This document shows positions 8,850 to 17,088 of a stretch of DNA of 64,000 nt, one piece after another. Position 1 is the stretch's first letter; every line of letters starts with the position of its first letter. Position numbers and translations under genes: made by a program. The notes below the pieces were generated by a model. That model was not told the origin of the DNA, did not search any database, and was given only the letters and a program-made list of their open reading frames with translations. This DNA comes from Streptomyces sp. WMMB303 (GTDB lineage: Bacteria; Actinomycetota; Actinomycetes; Streptomycetales; Streptomycetaceae), in contig NZ_JARKIN010000001.1 of NCBI RefSeq assembly GCF_029351045.1, forward strand, positions 4,452,501-4,516,500, in the 5' to 3' direction.

Positions 8850-8913
8850 CTGGATTTCGGACTGCGGACCCTCATACGGACTTTCGCCGGAACTGGTTCA
8901 AGAGGGGGTGCGG

Positions 8914-9945
8914 ATGCCCGCAACCGCGTTGAGGGTGGCCGGGGGTGTCGCAGCCGGCCTGCTCGCCATGCTGGTCGGGCTGTCCGTCGTGGCGGCCGCC
9001 GAGGAGGAGGAAGCCGGCGCTCCGGTCGGGCTGGTGACCACGCTCGACTCCCGGAGCGTCCCGCCGGAGTACGTGGAATGGGTGGAGCGCGCCGGACGCG
9101 AGTGCGCCGAGGTGAGCGCCCCGTTGATCGCCGCACAGATCGAAGCCGAGTCGGGCTGGAACGCCGGCGCGAAGAGCGGCGCCGGGGCGCAGGGGCTGAG
9201 CCAGTTCCTGCCCGGCACCTGGAAGACCTGGGGGGTGGACGCCGCAGGCAGGGACGGGAGTTCCGAACCGGACGGGACCGCTGATCCGTTCACCCCCGGC
9301 GACGCCATCATGACCCAGGCCCGCTACGACTGCTGGCTCGCGGGGAAGGTGGAGCCGCTGGGCAGGGGCGGGGACCTGACGAGGCTGATCCTCGCCGCCT
9401 ACAACGCGGGACCGGGCGCGGTCCAGGAGTTCGGCGGGCTGCCGCCGTATCCGGAGACGCAGAGCTACGTCACGAGGATCATCACGGCGATGACCGGCTA
9501 CTCCGGCGACATGGCGGACGAGGAGGGCGGTCCGTTCGGCGACCGCGTGGTGGCCTACGCCAAGAAGTGGTTGGGCACCCCGTACGCGTGGGGCGGCGGC
9601 GGCCCGGAGGGCCCGAGCCGGGGCTTCGCGCAGGGGGCGAACACGGTCGGGTTCGACTGCTCCAGCCTGGTGCAGGCAGCCGTCTACCACGCCAGCGGCG
9701 GCCGGACGCTGCTCCCTCGCACCTCGCAGGCCCAGGTCACCGTGGGCAAGCCCGTGGACCGCGACGCGCTGCGGCCGGGCGACGTGATCGGGTTCGACCT
9801 GCACGGCAGCTTCGACCACATCGGCATCTACGTGGGAAACGGGCAGTTCATCCACGCGCCGAAGACCGGCGACGTGGTGAAGATCAGCCGGCTCGGTGAC
9901 AGCTACTACACCAGCAGGCCCCAGAAGGTGAGAAGGTTCGGATGA
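8914..9945 (+). CDS. Lytic transglycosylase-NlpC/P60 cell-wall hydrolase
   Basis: 343 residues from the ATG at 8914 (AGAGGGGGTGCGG just upstream); a long open frame before it is not coding. An N-terminal signal or anchor helix (VAAGLLAMLVGLSVVAAA) leads to a soluble transglycosylase (SLT) domain. The SLT domain has the catalytic Glu in AQIEAESGWN and the motifs GLSQFLPGTWKTWG and AAYNAGPGAV. The C-terminal NlpC/P60 domain has the catalytic Cys in GFDCSSLVQAAVY and His in DHIGIYVGNGQFIHAP. It should cut both glycan strands and peptide stems. VirB1-like enzymes of this kind open the wall for type IV secretion machines. Its stop overlaps the next start as ATGA. Confidence 0.92.
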   Translation: MPATALRVAGGVAAGLLAMLVGLSVVAAAEEEEAGAPVGLVTTLDSRSVPPEYVEWVERAGRECAEVSAPLIAAQIEAESGWNAGAKSGAGAQGLSQFLPGTWKTWGVDAAGRDGSSEPDGTADPFTPGDAIMTQARYDCWLAGKVEPLGRGGDLTRLILAAYNAGPGAVQEFGGLPPYPETQSYVTRIITAMTGYSGDMADEEGGPFGDRVVAYAKKWLGTPYAWGGGGPEGPSRGFAQGANTVGFDCSSLVQAAVYHASGGRTLLPRTSQAQVTVGKPVDRDALRPGDVIGFDLHGSFDHIGIYVGNGQFIHAPKTGDVVKISRLGDSYYTSRPQKVRRFG

Positions 9946-10646
9946 CAGCACTTGGTCGGCGCGCCGGGACCGCGGCGGCGGTACTCACGCTCACACTCGC
10001 CGCCACCCTGGCCGGATGCGGCTCCGACGACGAGGGCGCCGCCGCGTCCGAGGGCGCCACGCGGCAGCCGGGCGCGGGGGCTTCGCCCTCGGCGTCGCCC
10101 TCGACCTCGCCCTCGGCAACGTCCGCCACGGACGGAGGCGACTCGCACCCGCCCTCCCCCGGCAGTTCGACGGAGGCGGGGATGAAGAAGCGGGGCACCC
10201 CCAAGGGCGGCGTCCCCAAACCCGGGGACGTGGACGGGAGAGACGCCGACGAGGTCGCCGAGGGAACGCTCACCGCGATGTGGACGCACGACACCACCGT
10301 CGACGACGGGCCCGGGGACGCGGCCCGGCGGGCCGCGGACGCCGGCTGGCTGACCCGCTCGTACGCGCGGCAGCTCGCCGACCACCGCGGCGGCTCGGCA
10401 CCCGGTGCCCAGTGGCGGCGGTGGGCGGACCACCGGGCCTACACCACCGTCGCGTCGGAGCGGACCGAGGACGCGGCGAAGCCGACGGACACCGACACCG
10501 TGGCCTGGCGGCAGCTGACCGTCACCACCACCCCGCACGGGCGCGACGGCTGGACGCGGAAGCCGGCCTCCGTGGTGGCCTACGTGCACCTCGTCCGGAA
10601 GTCCGCCGACGCGGTCTGGCGGGTCGCCGACGTCACCGTGCGCTAG
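9942..10646 (+). CDS. Secretion-cluster lipoprotein
   Basis: 234 residues. The signal peptide ends in a lipobox (LAATLAGC), so it should be a lipid-anchored surface protein. A Ser/Pro/Thr-rich spacer of about 60 residues follows, then a C-terminal domain with the pattern of NTF2-like/VirB8-type modules (EVAEGTLTAMWTHDT, AYTTVASE, SVVAYVHLVR, WRVADVTVR). The start overlaps the cell-wall hydrolase stop by four bases, so the two are translationally coupled. It may be an extracytoplasmic scaffold of the same envelope machine as the genes to the left. The family name was not recognised. Confidence 0.75.
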   Translation: MTALGRRAGTAAAVLTLTLAATLAGCGSDDEGAAASEGATRQPGAGASPSASPSTSPSATSATDGGDSHPPSPGSSTEAGMKKRGTPKGGVPKPGDVDGRDADEVAEGTLTAMWTHDTTVDDGPGDAARRAADAGWLTRSYARQLADHRGGSAPGAQWRRWADHRAYTTVASERTEDAAKPTDTDTVAWRQLTVTTTPHGRDGWTRKPASVVAYVHLVRKSADAVWRVADVTVR

Positions 10647-10677
10647 CACCGGGGAATCTCACCAGAAAGGGAACTCC

Positions 10678-11532
10678 ATGCCCACCACCTACGAGCCCGC
10701 CGAGGTACCCGGCTGGCCGGCCTACGCCTTCGTCGTGCAGGCCGACGGCCGCGTGACCGTCTCCGGTCCGCTCCTGCCGGGGTCCGAACACCCCACTCGG
10801 GCGTCGGCCGTGGACGTGGTGGCCGGAGCGGCCGCGGGGCTCGGACGGCCGGTGCGGGCCCAGGCCACCGAACGGGACGGCACCGTGTGGCACCTGGTGA
10901 TCTCACCGGACGGAGCGGTCGGCGAGCTGTCCGTCGGCGCCCGGCAGGGCAAGGCGTCCAAGAAGCGCGCCGCGCCCTCTCGCGCCCGCCGTCCGGACCC
11001 CGGTCAGGCGCAGCCGGCACCGGAGTCGGCCGGCGCCGCGCCCGACGCGGGAGCGACCACCCCCGAAGCCCTCTCCGAGGCCGTCGCCCGCCTGGACGCG
11101 TACGCGGCGGCGGGCCGCGCGGACGAGGCCGAGACCCTGGCCGCCCAGCTCGACGAGCACGCCGCGAACGCGCTCGGCCTGTCCCACCCCGAAGCGCTGC
11201 TGGTACGGGAGACGCGGGCACGGATCACCCGCCAGGCCGGAGACGCCGTCGGCGGAGTGCTGCTGTACCGGGACGTCGCCGAACGCTGGCACTACCGGGG
11301 TGACCACGAGCAGGCCGAGGCGGTCGCGGACCGCGCCCAGGCGCTGTGGCTGGAGATCGCCGACCTGGCGACGGCGGTCGCGGCCGGGGTCTCGGTGGTG
11401 CGCATGCGCAACCAGATCCCCGGGGAGGGAGGCGGCGCGTTCGCGGCCGCGGTGGAGCACCAGGCACGGCTCGAAGCCGCCCGGGACGCGGCCGCGGGCG
11501 CCGCCGCACCGCGCCGCGCGGCGGCGCGGTAG
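10678..11532 (+). CDS. Secretion-cluster protein with shared N-terminal domain and helical C-terminus
   Basis: 284 residues. Residues about 5-85 (WPAYAFVVQADGRVTVSG, then LGRPVRAQATERDG and LVISPDGAVGEL) resemble in pattern the N-terminal domain of the ricin-lectin protein at the other end of the cluster. A basic Ala/Pro linker follows. The helical C-terminal half, about 125-284, is TPR-like (LDAYAAAGRADEAETLAAQL, then LLYRDVAERWHYRGDHEQAE). There is no signal peptide or membrane helix, so it is probably cytoplasmic. AGAAAGGG lies upstream of the ATG. A hairpin at 11570-11592 ends the unit. Function unknown; it may be an adaptor. Confidence 0.75.
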   Translation: MPTTYEPAEVPGWPAYAFVVQADGRVTVSGPLLPGSEHPTRASAVDVVAGAAAGLGRPVRAQATERDGTVWHLVISPDGAVGELSVGARQGKASKKRAAPSRARRPDPGQAQPAPESAGAAPDAGATTPEALSEAVARLDAYAAAGRADEAETLAAQLDEHAANALGLSHPEALLVRETRARITRQAGDAVGGVLLYRDVAERWHYRGDHEQAEAVADRAQALWLEIADLATAVAAGVSVVRMRNQIPGEGGGAFAAAVEHQARLEAARDAAAGAAAPRRAAAR

Positions 11533-11569
11533 CGGGGAGTTCGCAGTCGGCCCGGCCCCGGTGCGGACA

Positions 11570-11592
11570 TCGGTACCGCGGGGCGGTACCGA
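11570..11592 (+). terminator. Hairpin after the rightward secretion-cluster operon
   Basis: Perfect 10-base inverted repeat TCGGTACCGC / GCGGTACCGA with a 3-base GGG loop, 38 bases after the stop at 11532. It is probably the end of the 8914-11532 transcript. Confidence 0.55.
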
Positions 11593-11760
11593 GGAGCGGT
11601 GGGCGTTCAGGCCGGGGCGGGTCTGCCGACGCGGGACCGAGGTGGTGGCGGGCTCGGCGCCCGGGGCGTCGGCGTGCGAGACTCTCGCCCGGGCCGGAGG
11701 GCCGAAGTGCCGTTGCTCCCCGAGTCCGCGAACCGCACCGCCCCCCGAGGAAGCGACCAC

Positions 11761-11946
11761 ATGAGCGAGACCGACCGGCGTGAACGCTATGCGACAGCGC
11801 TGTACCGCACCCTCGGGTACAGCGCCGAGCGGCACCCGTGGGCGGGTCTTTCCGCGGCGCGGCGCGCGGTCTGGTACACCCGGGCCGAGGCCGCCATGGC
11901 CGTCGCGGACGAGGAGATCGCGGAAGCGCTGCGCACCGCGGACTGA
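11761..11946 (+). CDS. Small hydrophilic helical protein
   Basis: 61 residues from the ATG at 11761, with GAGGAAGCGACC upstream; an in-frame extension to 11599 is judged non-coding. The sequence has RERYATALYRTLGY, HPWAGLSAARRAVWYTRAEAAMAVADEE. That Ser-Ala-Arg-Arg-x-x-W pattern recurs in small actinobacterial and phage-borne proteins. Function is unknown. It is convergent with the VOC gene; a GC palindrome lies between them. Confidence 0.6.
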   Translation: MSETDRRERYATALYRTLGYSAERHPWAGLSAARRAVWYTRAEAAMAVADEEIAEALRTAD

Positions 11947-11978
11947 GCCGCAGCAGCGCCGCGGCGCAGGCCACCGCC

Positions 11979-12000
11979 CGGCGGGCCGCGCGGCCCGCCG
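11979..12000. terminator. GC palindrome between convergent genes
   Basis: CGGCGGGCCG-CG-CGGCCCGCCG is a perfect 10-base stem with almost no loop. It sits between the rightward small gene (stop 11946) and the leftward VOC gene (stop 12115), so it can serve as a bidirectional terminator. Confidence 0.45.
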
Positions 12001-12114
12001 AACCCCCGCGCCGGTGGAGAGGCGCGCGGAGGCACACGTGGCTCAACGCGGGCGGATGCGTGGGCGGAGCCGGAGCCCGCGGCGCGACGGCCGTGCTCCG
12101 CCGGGCCTGAGCGC

Positions 12115-12501
12115 CTACCGCAGGGCGCCGCTGATCACCCACAGGTGCCCGAAGGGGTCGCGCACCCGGCCCTGTCGCTTGCCGTAGGGGCGGTTCTCGA
12201 CGGGGATCACCAGTTCACCCCCCAGCCGCACCATACGATCCGCCGTGGCGTCCGGATCGGGCACGTGGACCGTGAGGAGGACGGGTGAACCTCCCAGCGA
12301 AGCGGGATCGTGCCATCCCCAGTCCGGAACGCTCTGCGCCAGCGCGAGGGTCGTGGACCCCACGGTGAGTTCGGCGTGGTGCACGACACCGTCGTCACCG
12401 GCCACCCGGGTGGTCAGGACGGCGCCCAGGGCCTCGGTGCAGAAGTCGATCGCCGCGTCCGCGTCGGACACGAGCAGCTTGGGCATCAGTTCGTCGGTCA
12501 T
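12115..12501 (-). CDS. VOC (glyoxalase/PhnB-like) family protein
   Basis: 128 residues from the ATG at 12501; upstream in-frame sequence overlaps the AraC gene and is ignored. It opens with the PhnB-like pattern MPKLLVSDADAAIDFCTEALGA. VVHHAELTVGSTTLAL and VPDPDATADRMVRLGG follow, and it ends in GRVRDPFGHLWVISG, the classic two-beta-alpha-beta-beta-beta vicinal oxygen chelate fold. It could be a metal enzyme or a resistance/binding protein; the substrate cannot be told. It lies 10 bases downstream of the AraC regulator, suggesting one transcript. Confidence 0.85.
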   Translation of the reverse strand: MTDELMPKLLVSDADAAIDFCTEALGAVLTTRVAGDDGVVHHAELTVGSTTLALAQSVPDWGWHDPASLGGSPVLLTVHVPDPDATADRMVRLGGELVIPVENRPYGKRQGRVRDPFGHLWVISGALR

Positions 12502-12511
12502 GCCTCGATGA

Positions 12512-13312
12512 TCACGGAGAGGTGAGCCGGCGGCCTTGTAGATTCCGGCCCTCTTCCGCGAGCCACCCGGTCGGAGTCGTCCGCATGAGGTCCTTGAAGT
12601 CACGGACGAGGTGGCTCTGGTCGTGGTGGCCGCTCTCGGCGGCGACCCGCGCCCAGGAGTCGGCTCCGGCACGGGCCCGGTCGAGGGCCGCGGCCAGCCG
12701 CGCGACCCGGGCGGCGAATTTCGGGCCGATGCCGAGCGCACCGTGCATCACCTGCCGCAGCCGGCGCGGACTGAGGTGGACCTGTCGGGCCAGTTCGTCG
12801 ACGGAGATCCGCCCCTCGCAGGCCTCGATGATCCACAGGGCCGCGTGCGCTTCCCGGCATACCTCGAGCCGGTACGCCCGGTCCAGCTGCCGGAGGAGAC
12901 GCTCGCGCATGAGGGCCTCCCGCCGGGCGGCGGGCCGGGCCGCGAGTTCCTCACCCAGCCGGTGCGCCCACGGCAGCAGCACGTCGGCCCCCACCCCGCC
13001 CGCGTCCATCTCACGGGGCGGCACCGACGTCAGCCGGTGCAGGGCCGAGGGTGCCAGGTCCACGTACACCGTCGGCTGGTGGGGCCGCAGCACGAGCTCC
13101 GGGGTGCCGGCGCCGGGCCGCATCAGTCCGGCGACGACCGCCTGCAACTGCCGGACCTGCCCGTCGTACCGCACCTCCATCGGGGCGCCCAGGCTGACGA
13201 CGAGCCGTCCACGCAGCGCGGGCAGGGCCCGGTGCAGGCGGGGAGGACCCACGTGCTCGCTCGCGGCGACCACACCGATCCCCGCCTCGCGAGCGGCCTG
13301 ACGCAGTTCCAC
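12512..13312 (-). CDS. AraC-family transcriptional regulator
   Basis: About 266 residues from the GTG at 13312; the frame is open to 13363 and the exact start is uncertain. The N-terminal ligand-binding part is cupin-like (GRLVVSLGAPMEVRYDGQ, then TPELVLRPHQPTVYVDL). The C-terminal double helix-turn-helix region has ISVDELARQVHLSPRRLRQV and AAESGHHDQSHLVRDFKDLM, the AraC signature (the second helix reads GxxDQSHLxRxFK). It is co-directional with the VOC gene, which it may control together with itself. Confidence 0.88.
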   Translation of the reverse strand: MELRQAAREAGIGVVAASEHVGPPRLHRALPALRGRLVVSLGAPMEVRYDGQVRQLQAVVAGLMRPGAGTPELVLRPHQPTVYVDLAPSALHRLTSVPPREMDAGGVGADVLLPWAHRLGEELAARPAARREALMRERLLRQLDRAYRLEVCREAHAALWIIEACEGRISVDELARQVHLSPRRLRQVMHGALGIGPKFAARVARLAAALDRARAGADSWARVAAESGHHDQSHLVRDFKDLMRTTPTGWLAEEGRNLQGRRLTSP

Positions 13313-13440
13313 TCCCCCATTGTCGCACCGCACGGCGGAACCGGACCGGACCGACGGGCGCACCGGGGGCCCGGCAGCCGTCGGCCCGCCGTGCCCTGCG
13401 GGCGCGACGGGCCGACGGGGACGTCAGCTCCGGTGGCGGG

Positions 13441-15069
13441 TCAGCCCGCGGACCGGAAGGCCTTTCCGCCGGCGTTCGCGGTGGGGCCGTTGTAGAGACC
13501 GGTCGGGCTGGTCTCGGTGTTGAGGGCGAACCAGGCGTACCGCTTCACGAAGTCCAGTTTCTCCAGCTTTTCGGTGGAGGACTTGATGAAGGCGGTCTGC
13601 TGCTGTTCGTTCGGGTAGCGGGGAGTGCCCTGGGTGAAGTCGATGAGTGCGTACTCGGTCACCCAGACGGGCTTCTTGTACCGGTCGTGGACGCGCTTGA
13701 CGTAGTCGGCCAACTGGTCGGCCGCGGCGGGCCCGAAGTCGGAGCCGTACCAGTGCACGGGGATGAAGTCGACCCGCAGCCCGCGCTTCTCGGCCCCCTT
13801 CATGAACCGGTCCAGCCAGCCGCCCGCCTTGTCGGCTCCGGTGGCGACGGCCGGGGCCCCCATCCGCAGGCCGGTCTTCTGCAGCCGGGGCCACAGATCC
13901 AGTGCCTGCTCGGGTGTCATATTGGCCTGCGAGGCCGAGTCGGGCTCGTTGAAGGCCAGCAGGTTCCTGCCCTCCTTCGCGGCGCTGTTCAGCTCGGCGT
14001 CGGTGACCGATCCGGGGCCCCAGATAGTCGGGACGAATTCGGCACCCTCGGGCTTGTCGACCCCCGCGCTGGAGGAGGCCCAGTTGTGGTACCAGTGGGC
14101 GCCGGAGTCCTTGAGCGCCTGGGAGGCGCCGCCGACGGGGTTGAGCGCCACGCCCTTGCCCTTTCCGGGGGCGGCGTCGTCGTGCCGGGGCTGGTCCTTG
14201 TCGCCCGGGCGCTGAGGGGCGGTGCGGGGCTTCTCGGTGCCGCCCCGGCCGTGGAAGGTGACGGTCAGGCCCTTGCAGTGGCTGCACTGGCGCACGACCT
14301 GGTTACCGCTCTCCGTGTCGTGCTTGGACCATGCGTAGGCGGTGGGGCACTGCTTGGTGAGCGCCTCGCTGTAGGCGGTCTTCGCGTCGCGGTTCGGGTT
14401 GACGCACACCAGCGGCTTGCCCGACTTCCCGTCCTTGGTGAGGTTCTCGGGCGGGCAGTGGGACAGCAGGTCGGTGGGGCAGCCCACCGCGGCGCACTCC
14501 CCACCGTTCTCGGGCGGGGTCACCCCGTCGGGGGTGATGGTGACCGCCGCCGAGACGGCGTTGACGTAGCTGACGTTGTACCAGGGTGCCGAGGAGTCGG
14601 CCGGATCGAAGTTGAACTCGGCCAGGCTGGTGGGCTGTTCACCCGTGGTGCAGTGGTCGGCGTAGGGCCCGCAGTCGCCCACGGCGCAGTGGAAGGTACT
14701 GCCCTCCTCGCCGCTGCAGCCCTGGCGGGCGAAGAACTTGCCGCGCCAGTGACCGGCCGAGGAGTGCTCGGGGATGGTGACGGTGGCGGACTGCCCGGGG
14801 TCCAGGACCGGCAGCCCGATGAGCGGCTGGGAGCCGTCGGCGTTGACCCCGGCTCCGACCCAGATGCGTTCCGCTGTCCGGTTCCGCAGGGTGACGGTGT
14901 GTTCCGAGCCGGACGCCGACGCTCCGGTGATGCGGTCCTTGCCTTCGGAAGGGCCGCGCAGCTCCGCTGCGGTGACGGCCGACACACCGGCGACGACCAG
15001 CAACAGGGCGAGTAGAAGGGGTTTGAACGATCGCAGTGATCGCAGTGATGTCAGTGGTCTCGCGCGCAC
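13441..15069 (-). CDS. Secreted thaumatin-like / GH128 glucanase fusion
   Basis: 542 residues. A signal peptide (LLLALLLVVAGVSAVTA) is followed by a thaumatin-like domain at about 40-275. That domain has VTLRNRTAERIWVGAG, the Cys-rich signature CAVGDCGPYADHC and many further Cys (CVNPN, CSHCKG). After a charged linker, a GH128-type (Glyco_hydro_cc) TIM barrel runs from about 310 to 542. Its general acid Glu should be in LLAFNEPDSA (about 374) and its nucleophile Glu in VWVTEYAL (about 471). GH128 enzymes cut beta-1,3-glucan, and thaumatin-like domains bind glucan or act against fungi, so a secreted antifungal or glucan-scavenging enzyme is likely. It stands alone, with no operon partner. Confidence 0.85.
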   Translation of the reverse strand: MRARPLTSLRSLRSFKPLLLALLLVVAGVSAVTAAELRGPSEGKDRITGASASGSEHTVTLRNRTAERIWVGAGVNADGSQPLIGLPVLDPGQSATVTIPEHSSAGHWRGKFFARQGCSGEEGSTFHCAVGDCGPYADHCTTGEQPTSLAEFNFDPADSSAPWYNVSYVNAVSAAVTITPDGVTPPENGGECAAVGCPTDLLSHCPPENLTKDGKSGKPLVCVNPNRDAKTAYSEALTKQCPTAYAWSKHDTESGNQVVRQCSHCKGLTVTFHGRGGTEKPRTAPQRPGDKDQPRHDDAAPGKGKGVALNPVGGASQALKDSGAHWYHNWASSSAGVDKPEGAEFVPTIWGPGSVTDAELNSAAKEGRNLLAFNEPDSASQANMTPEQALDLWPRLQKTGLRMGAPAVATGADKAGGWLDRFMKGAEKRGLRVDFIPVHWYGSDFGPAAADQLADYVKRVHDRYKKPVWVTEYALIDFTQGTPRYPNEQQQTAFIKSSTEKLEKLDFVKRYAWFALNTETSPTGLYNGPTANAGGKAFRSAG

Positions 15070-15140
15070 AACACGCCTCTCGGGTCACCTCTCGGGTCAA
15101 TTCGTCTGCGTACGCACGACGGATGCGCGCAGCGGACGGT

Positions 15141-16610
15141 TCACCGGCGGTCCGCAGCCGCCCGGGCGTCCGCGGTCGCCACCCGGCCCAGCGAACGGTC
15201 GAGTGCGGTCAGCAGGAGGTGGAGCGCACCGGCGCCGAGCATCACCCAGCCGAGCCGGTGCATGCCCGCGGTGTCGGCGCGCTGCCCGAAGGACGCGGCG
15301 GCCGCGGAGGAGGCGACCATCGAACCGATGTAGGCGAAGGTACGCAGCAGCCCGGCCGAGGACGCGGTGCGCTCGGGGTCGGCCTGGAAGTAGACGGAGT
15401 TCTGCAGGGCGAGGTTGTTCAGCCCCTGCGGGACGCCGAAGATCAGGGCTACCAGCACCAGCGTCCACAGTGCGCTCCGCCCGGTGAGCGTCAGCAGCAC
15501 CGCACTGGCGGCGAGCTGCCCCAGCGCACCGACCACCAGCTTCCCCCGGACCCCGGCACGCCGTCCCGCGACGACGGCCACACCGATCGCCAGCAGGAAC
15601 ATGGGCATCTGCACCAGCCCGGCGTGGAAGGGCGTCAGTCCGTAGCCCTCCTCCGTCCACTGGCTGAAGCCGTAGAGAAAGGAGTAGGAGACCGTGTAGG
15701 CCAGCAGCGCCCGCCCGAACGTGGCCAGCAGCGGGGTGTTCCCGCCGAGCACCCGCAGGTCGATGAAGGGAACGGCGGTGCGCAACTCCCGTACTGCGAA
15801 GCCGGCCCCTGCCAAGGCGGCGATGACCAGCAGATACCAGTCGCGCAGGTGCAGGTTCATCAGGAACAGCAGCAGGGAGGTGAGCGTCGCGGCGAACAGG
15901 GCCATGCCGGGGAGGTCCAGCCGGGTGGCCGGACGCTCGCGGGGCGGGGTTCCGCTGTCCGCCCCGGGCCCGTTCTTTCCCGCCCCGGGCCGCGGCTCGC
16001 CCGTTGCGGACCGGGTTCGGGCCGGTTCCGTGGGCCGCGGCAGTCGGCGCAGGCCCAGCAGCACCGCCGCGACGGACAGCGGCACGTTCAGCGCGAAGGT
16101 GGCGCGCCAGCCGCCCGCCGCGATCAGCAGACCGCCCAGCAGCGGGCCCACGACGGCGACGGTCTGATTGGCGACCGCCAGTGCTGTCAGCACCCCGCGG
16201 GGGCTGTCCCGGCCGGTGCGTTCCGCCTCGCTGCGCACCAGGGCCATCGCGGAGGGATAGCCCGCGCAGGTGCCGAAACCGAGCAGGACCCGGGCACCGA
16301 TCAGCACCCCCAGGTTCGGTGCCGCGGTGCCGACCACGCCGGCGACCCCGACCAGAGCAGTGCTGAGGAGGAAGAGCCGGCGCGGGCCGAAGAGGTCGAT
16401 GAGCCGCCCCACGACCGGCTGCCCGAGCGCGGTGGCCAGGTAGAGGCCGGAGACCAGCCACGCCGTCTGCGAGGGAGGCGCGCCCAGCGCCGCGCCGATG
16501 GGCACGAGCGCGATGGAGATGATCGTCGAATTGACCGGGTTCAGAACCGAGCCCAGCAGCATCGGCGCCAGCAGCCGCCGGTCGAATCCCGGCCTGTCCG
16601 CCTGCCTCAT
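15141..16610 (-). CDS. MFS transporter, probable drug exporter (DHA2-like)
   Basis: 489 residues from the ATG at 16610; a longer frame to 16670 has no better start. Multiple membrane helices. After helix 1 comes PVNSTIISIALVPIGAALGA, a typical DHA2 start in which the usual acidic residue is replaced. The loop 2-3 motif is GRLIDLFGPRRLFL and a motif C-like glycine stretch is GPLLGGLLIAAGGWRATFAL. The central hydrophilic loop is Pro/Arg-rich. Substrates are unknown. It is divergent from the permease at 17089. Confidence 0.85.
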   Translation of the reverse strand: MRQADRPGFDRRLLAPMLLGSVLNPVNSTIISIALVPIGAALGAPPSQTAWLVSGLYLATALGQPVVGRLIDLFGPRRLFLLSTALVGVAGVVGTAAPNLGVLIGARVLLGFGTCAGYPSAMALVRSEAERTGRDSPRGVLTALAVANQTVAVVGPLLGGLLIAAGGWRATFALNVPLSVAAVLLGLRRLPRPTEPARTRSATGEPRPGAGKNGPGADSGTPPRERPATRLDLPGMALFAATLTSLLLFLMNLHLRDWYLLVIAALAGAGFAVRELRTAVPFIDLRVLGGNTPLLATFGRALLAYTVSYSFLYGFSQWTEEGYGLTPFHAGLVQMPMFLLAIGVAVVAGRRAGVRGKLVVGALGQLAASAVLLTLTGRSALWTLVLVALIFGVPQGLNNLALQNSVYFQADPERTASSAGLLRTFAYIGSMVASSAAAASFGQRADTAGMHRLGWVMLGAGALHLLLTALDRSLGRVATADARAAADRR

Positions 16611-17088
16611 CGCATCCGTTCCCGCCCTGGTCGTGGGTCGGCCGCTCCGGTCGCCCCTGGCCGCGAGCACGGCGCGGCACTCCTCTTCCGTGCGTCTGCC
16701 CCTTCACGGCGAGTTCACAGCGAGCGCGACGGCCACCGCCGCCATCGGCCGGTCCGCGCGGCTTCGGTCGGCGGCGAGGGTGTCGTCCTCCTCGCTCGGC
16801 AACCGGGCGGCACGTCGCCCGCCCCCGGGCGACGTCCTCGACACCGGTACGGTCTGCCGGACCGCGCCCCTCCGGGGCAACGGCTCCCCTCAGGGAGACC
16901 GCGTCGGATCGCGCCCGGGATTCTCTCGCTTCACTGTACATCTTTGTCGTTTCTTTAAAGCCATGGATTCAATCATCGCTTCTACTGGACCCCTGGACGG
17001 GCCTACGACGGCGGCCCACCGAAGATGTTGCGCGAAATTCCCAGATGCGGCAAATCGCGACATCTGAGCAAGCAGAGGAGGTTCCTGA
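16611..17088. promoter_or_regulatory. Divergent promoter region (MFS exporter / APC permease)
   Basis: 478 bases without a convincing gene. The right half (about 16925-17080) is clearly lower in GC than its surroundings and should hold the permease promoter. AGAGGAGG stands seven bases before the ATG at 17089. No operator dyad was recognised. Confidence 0.5.
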
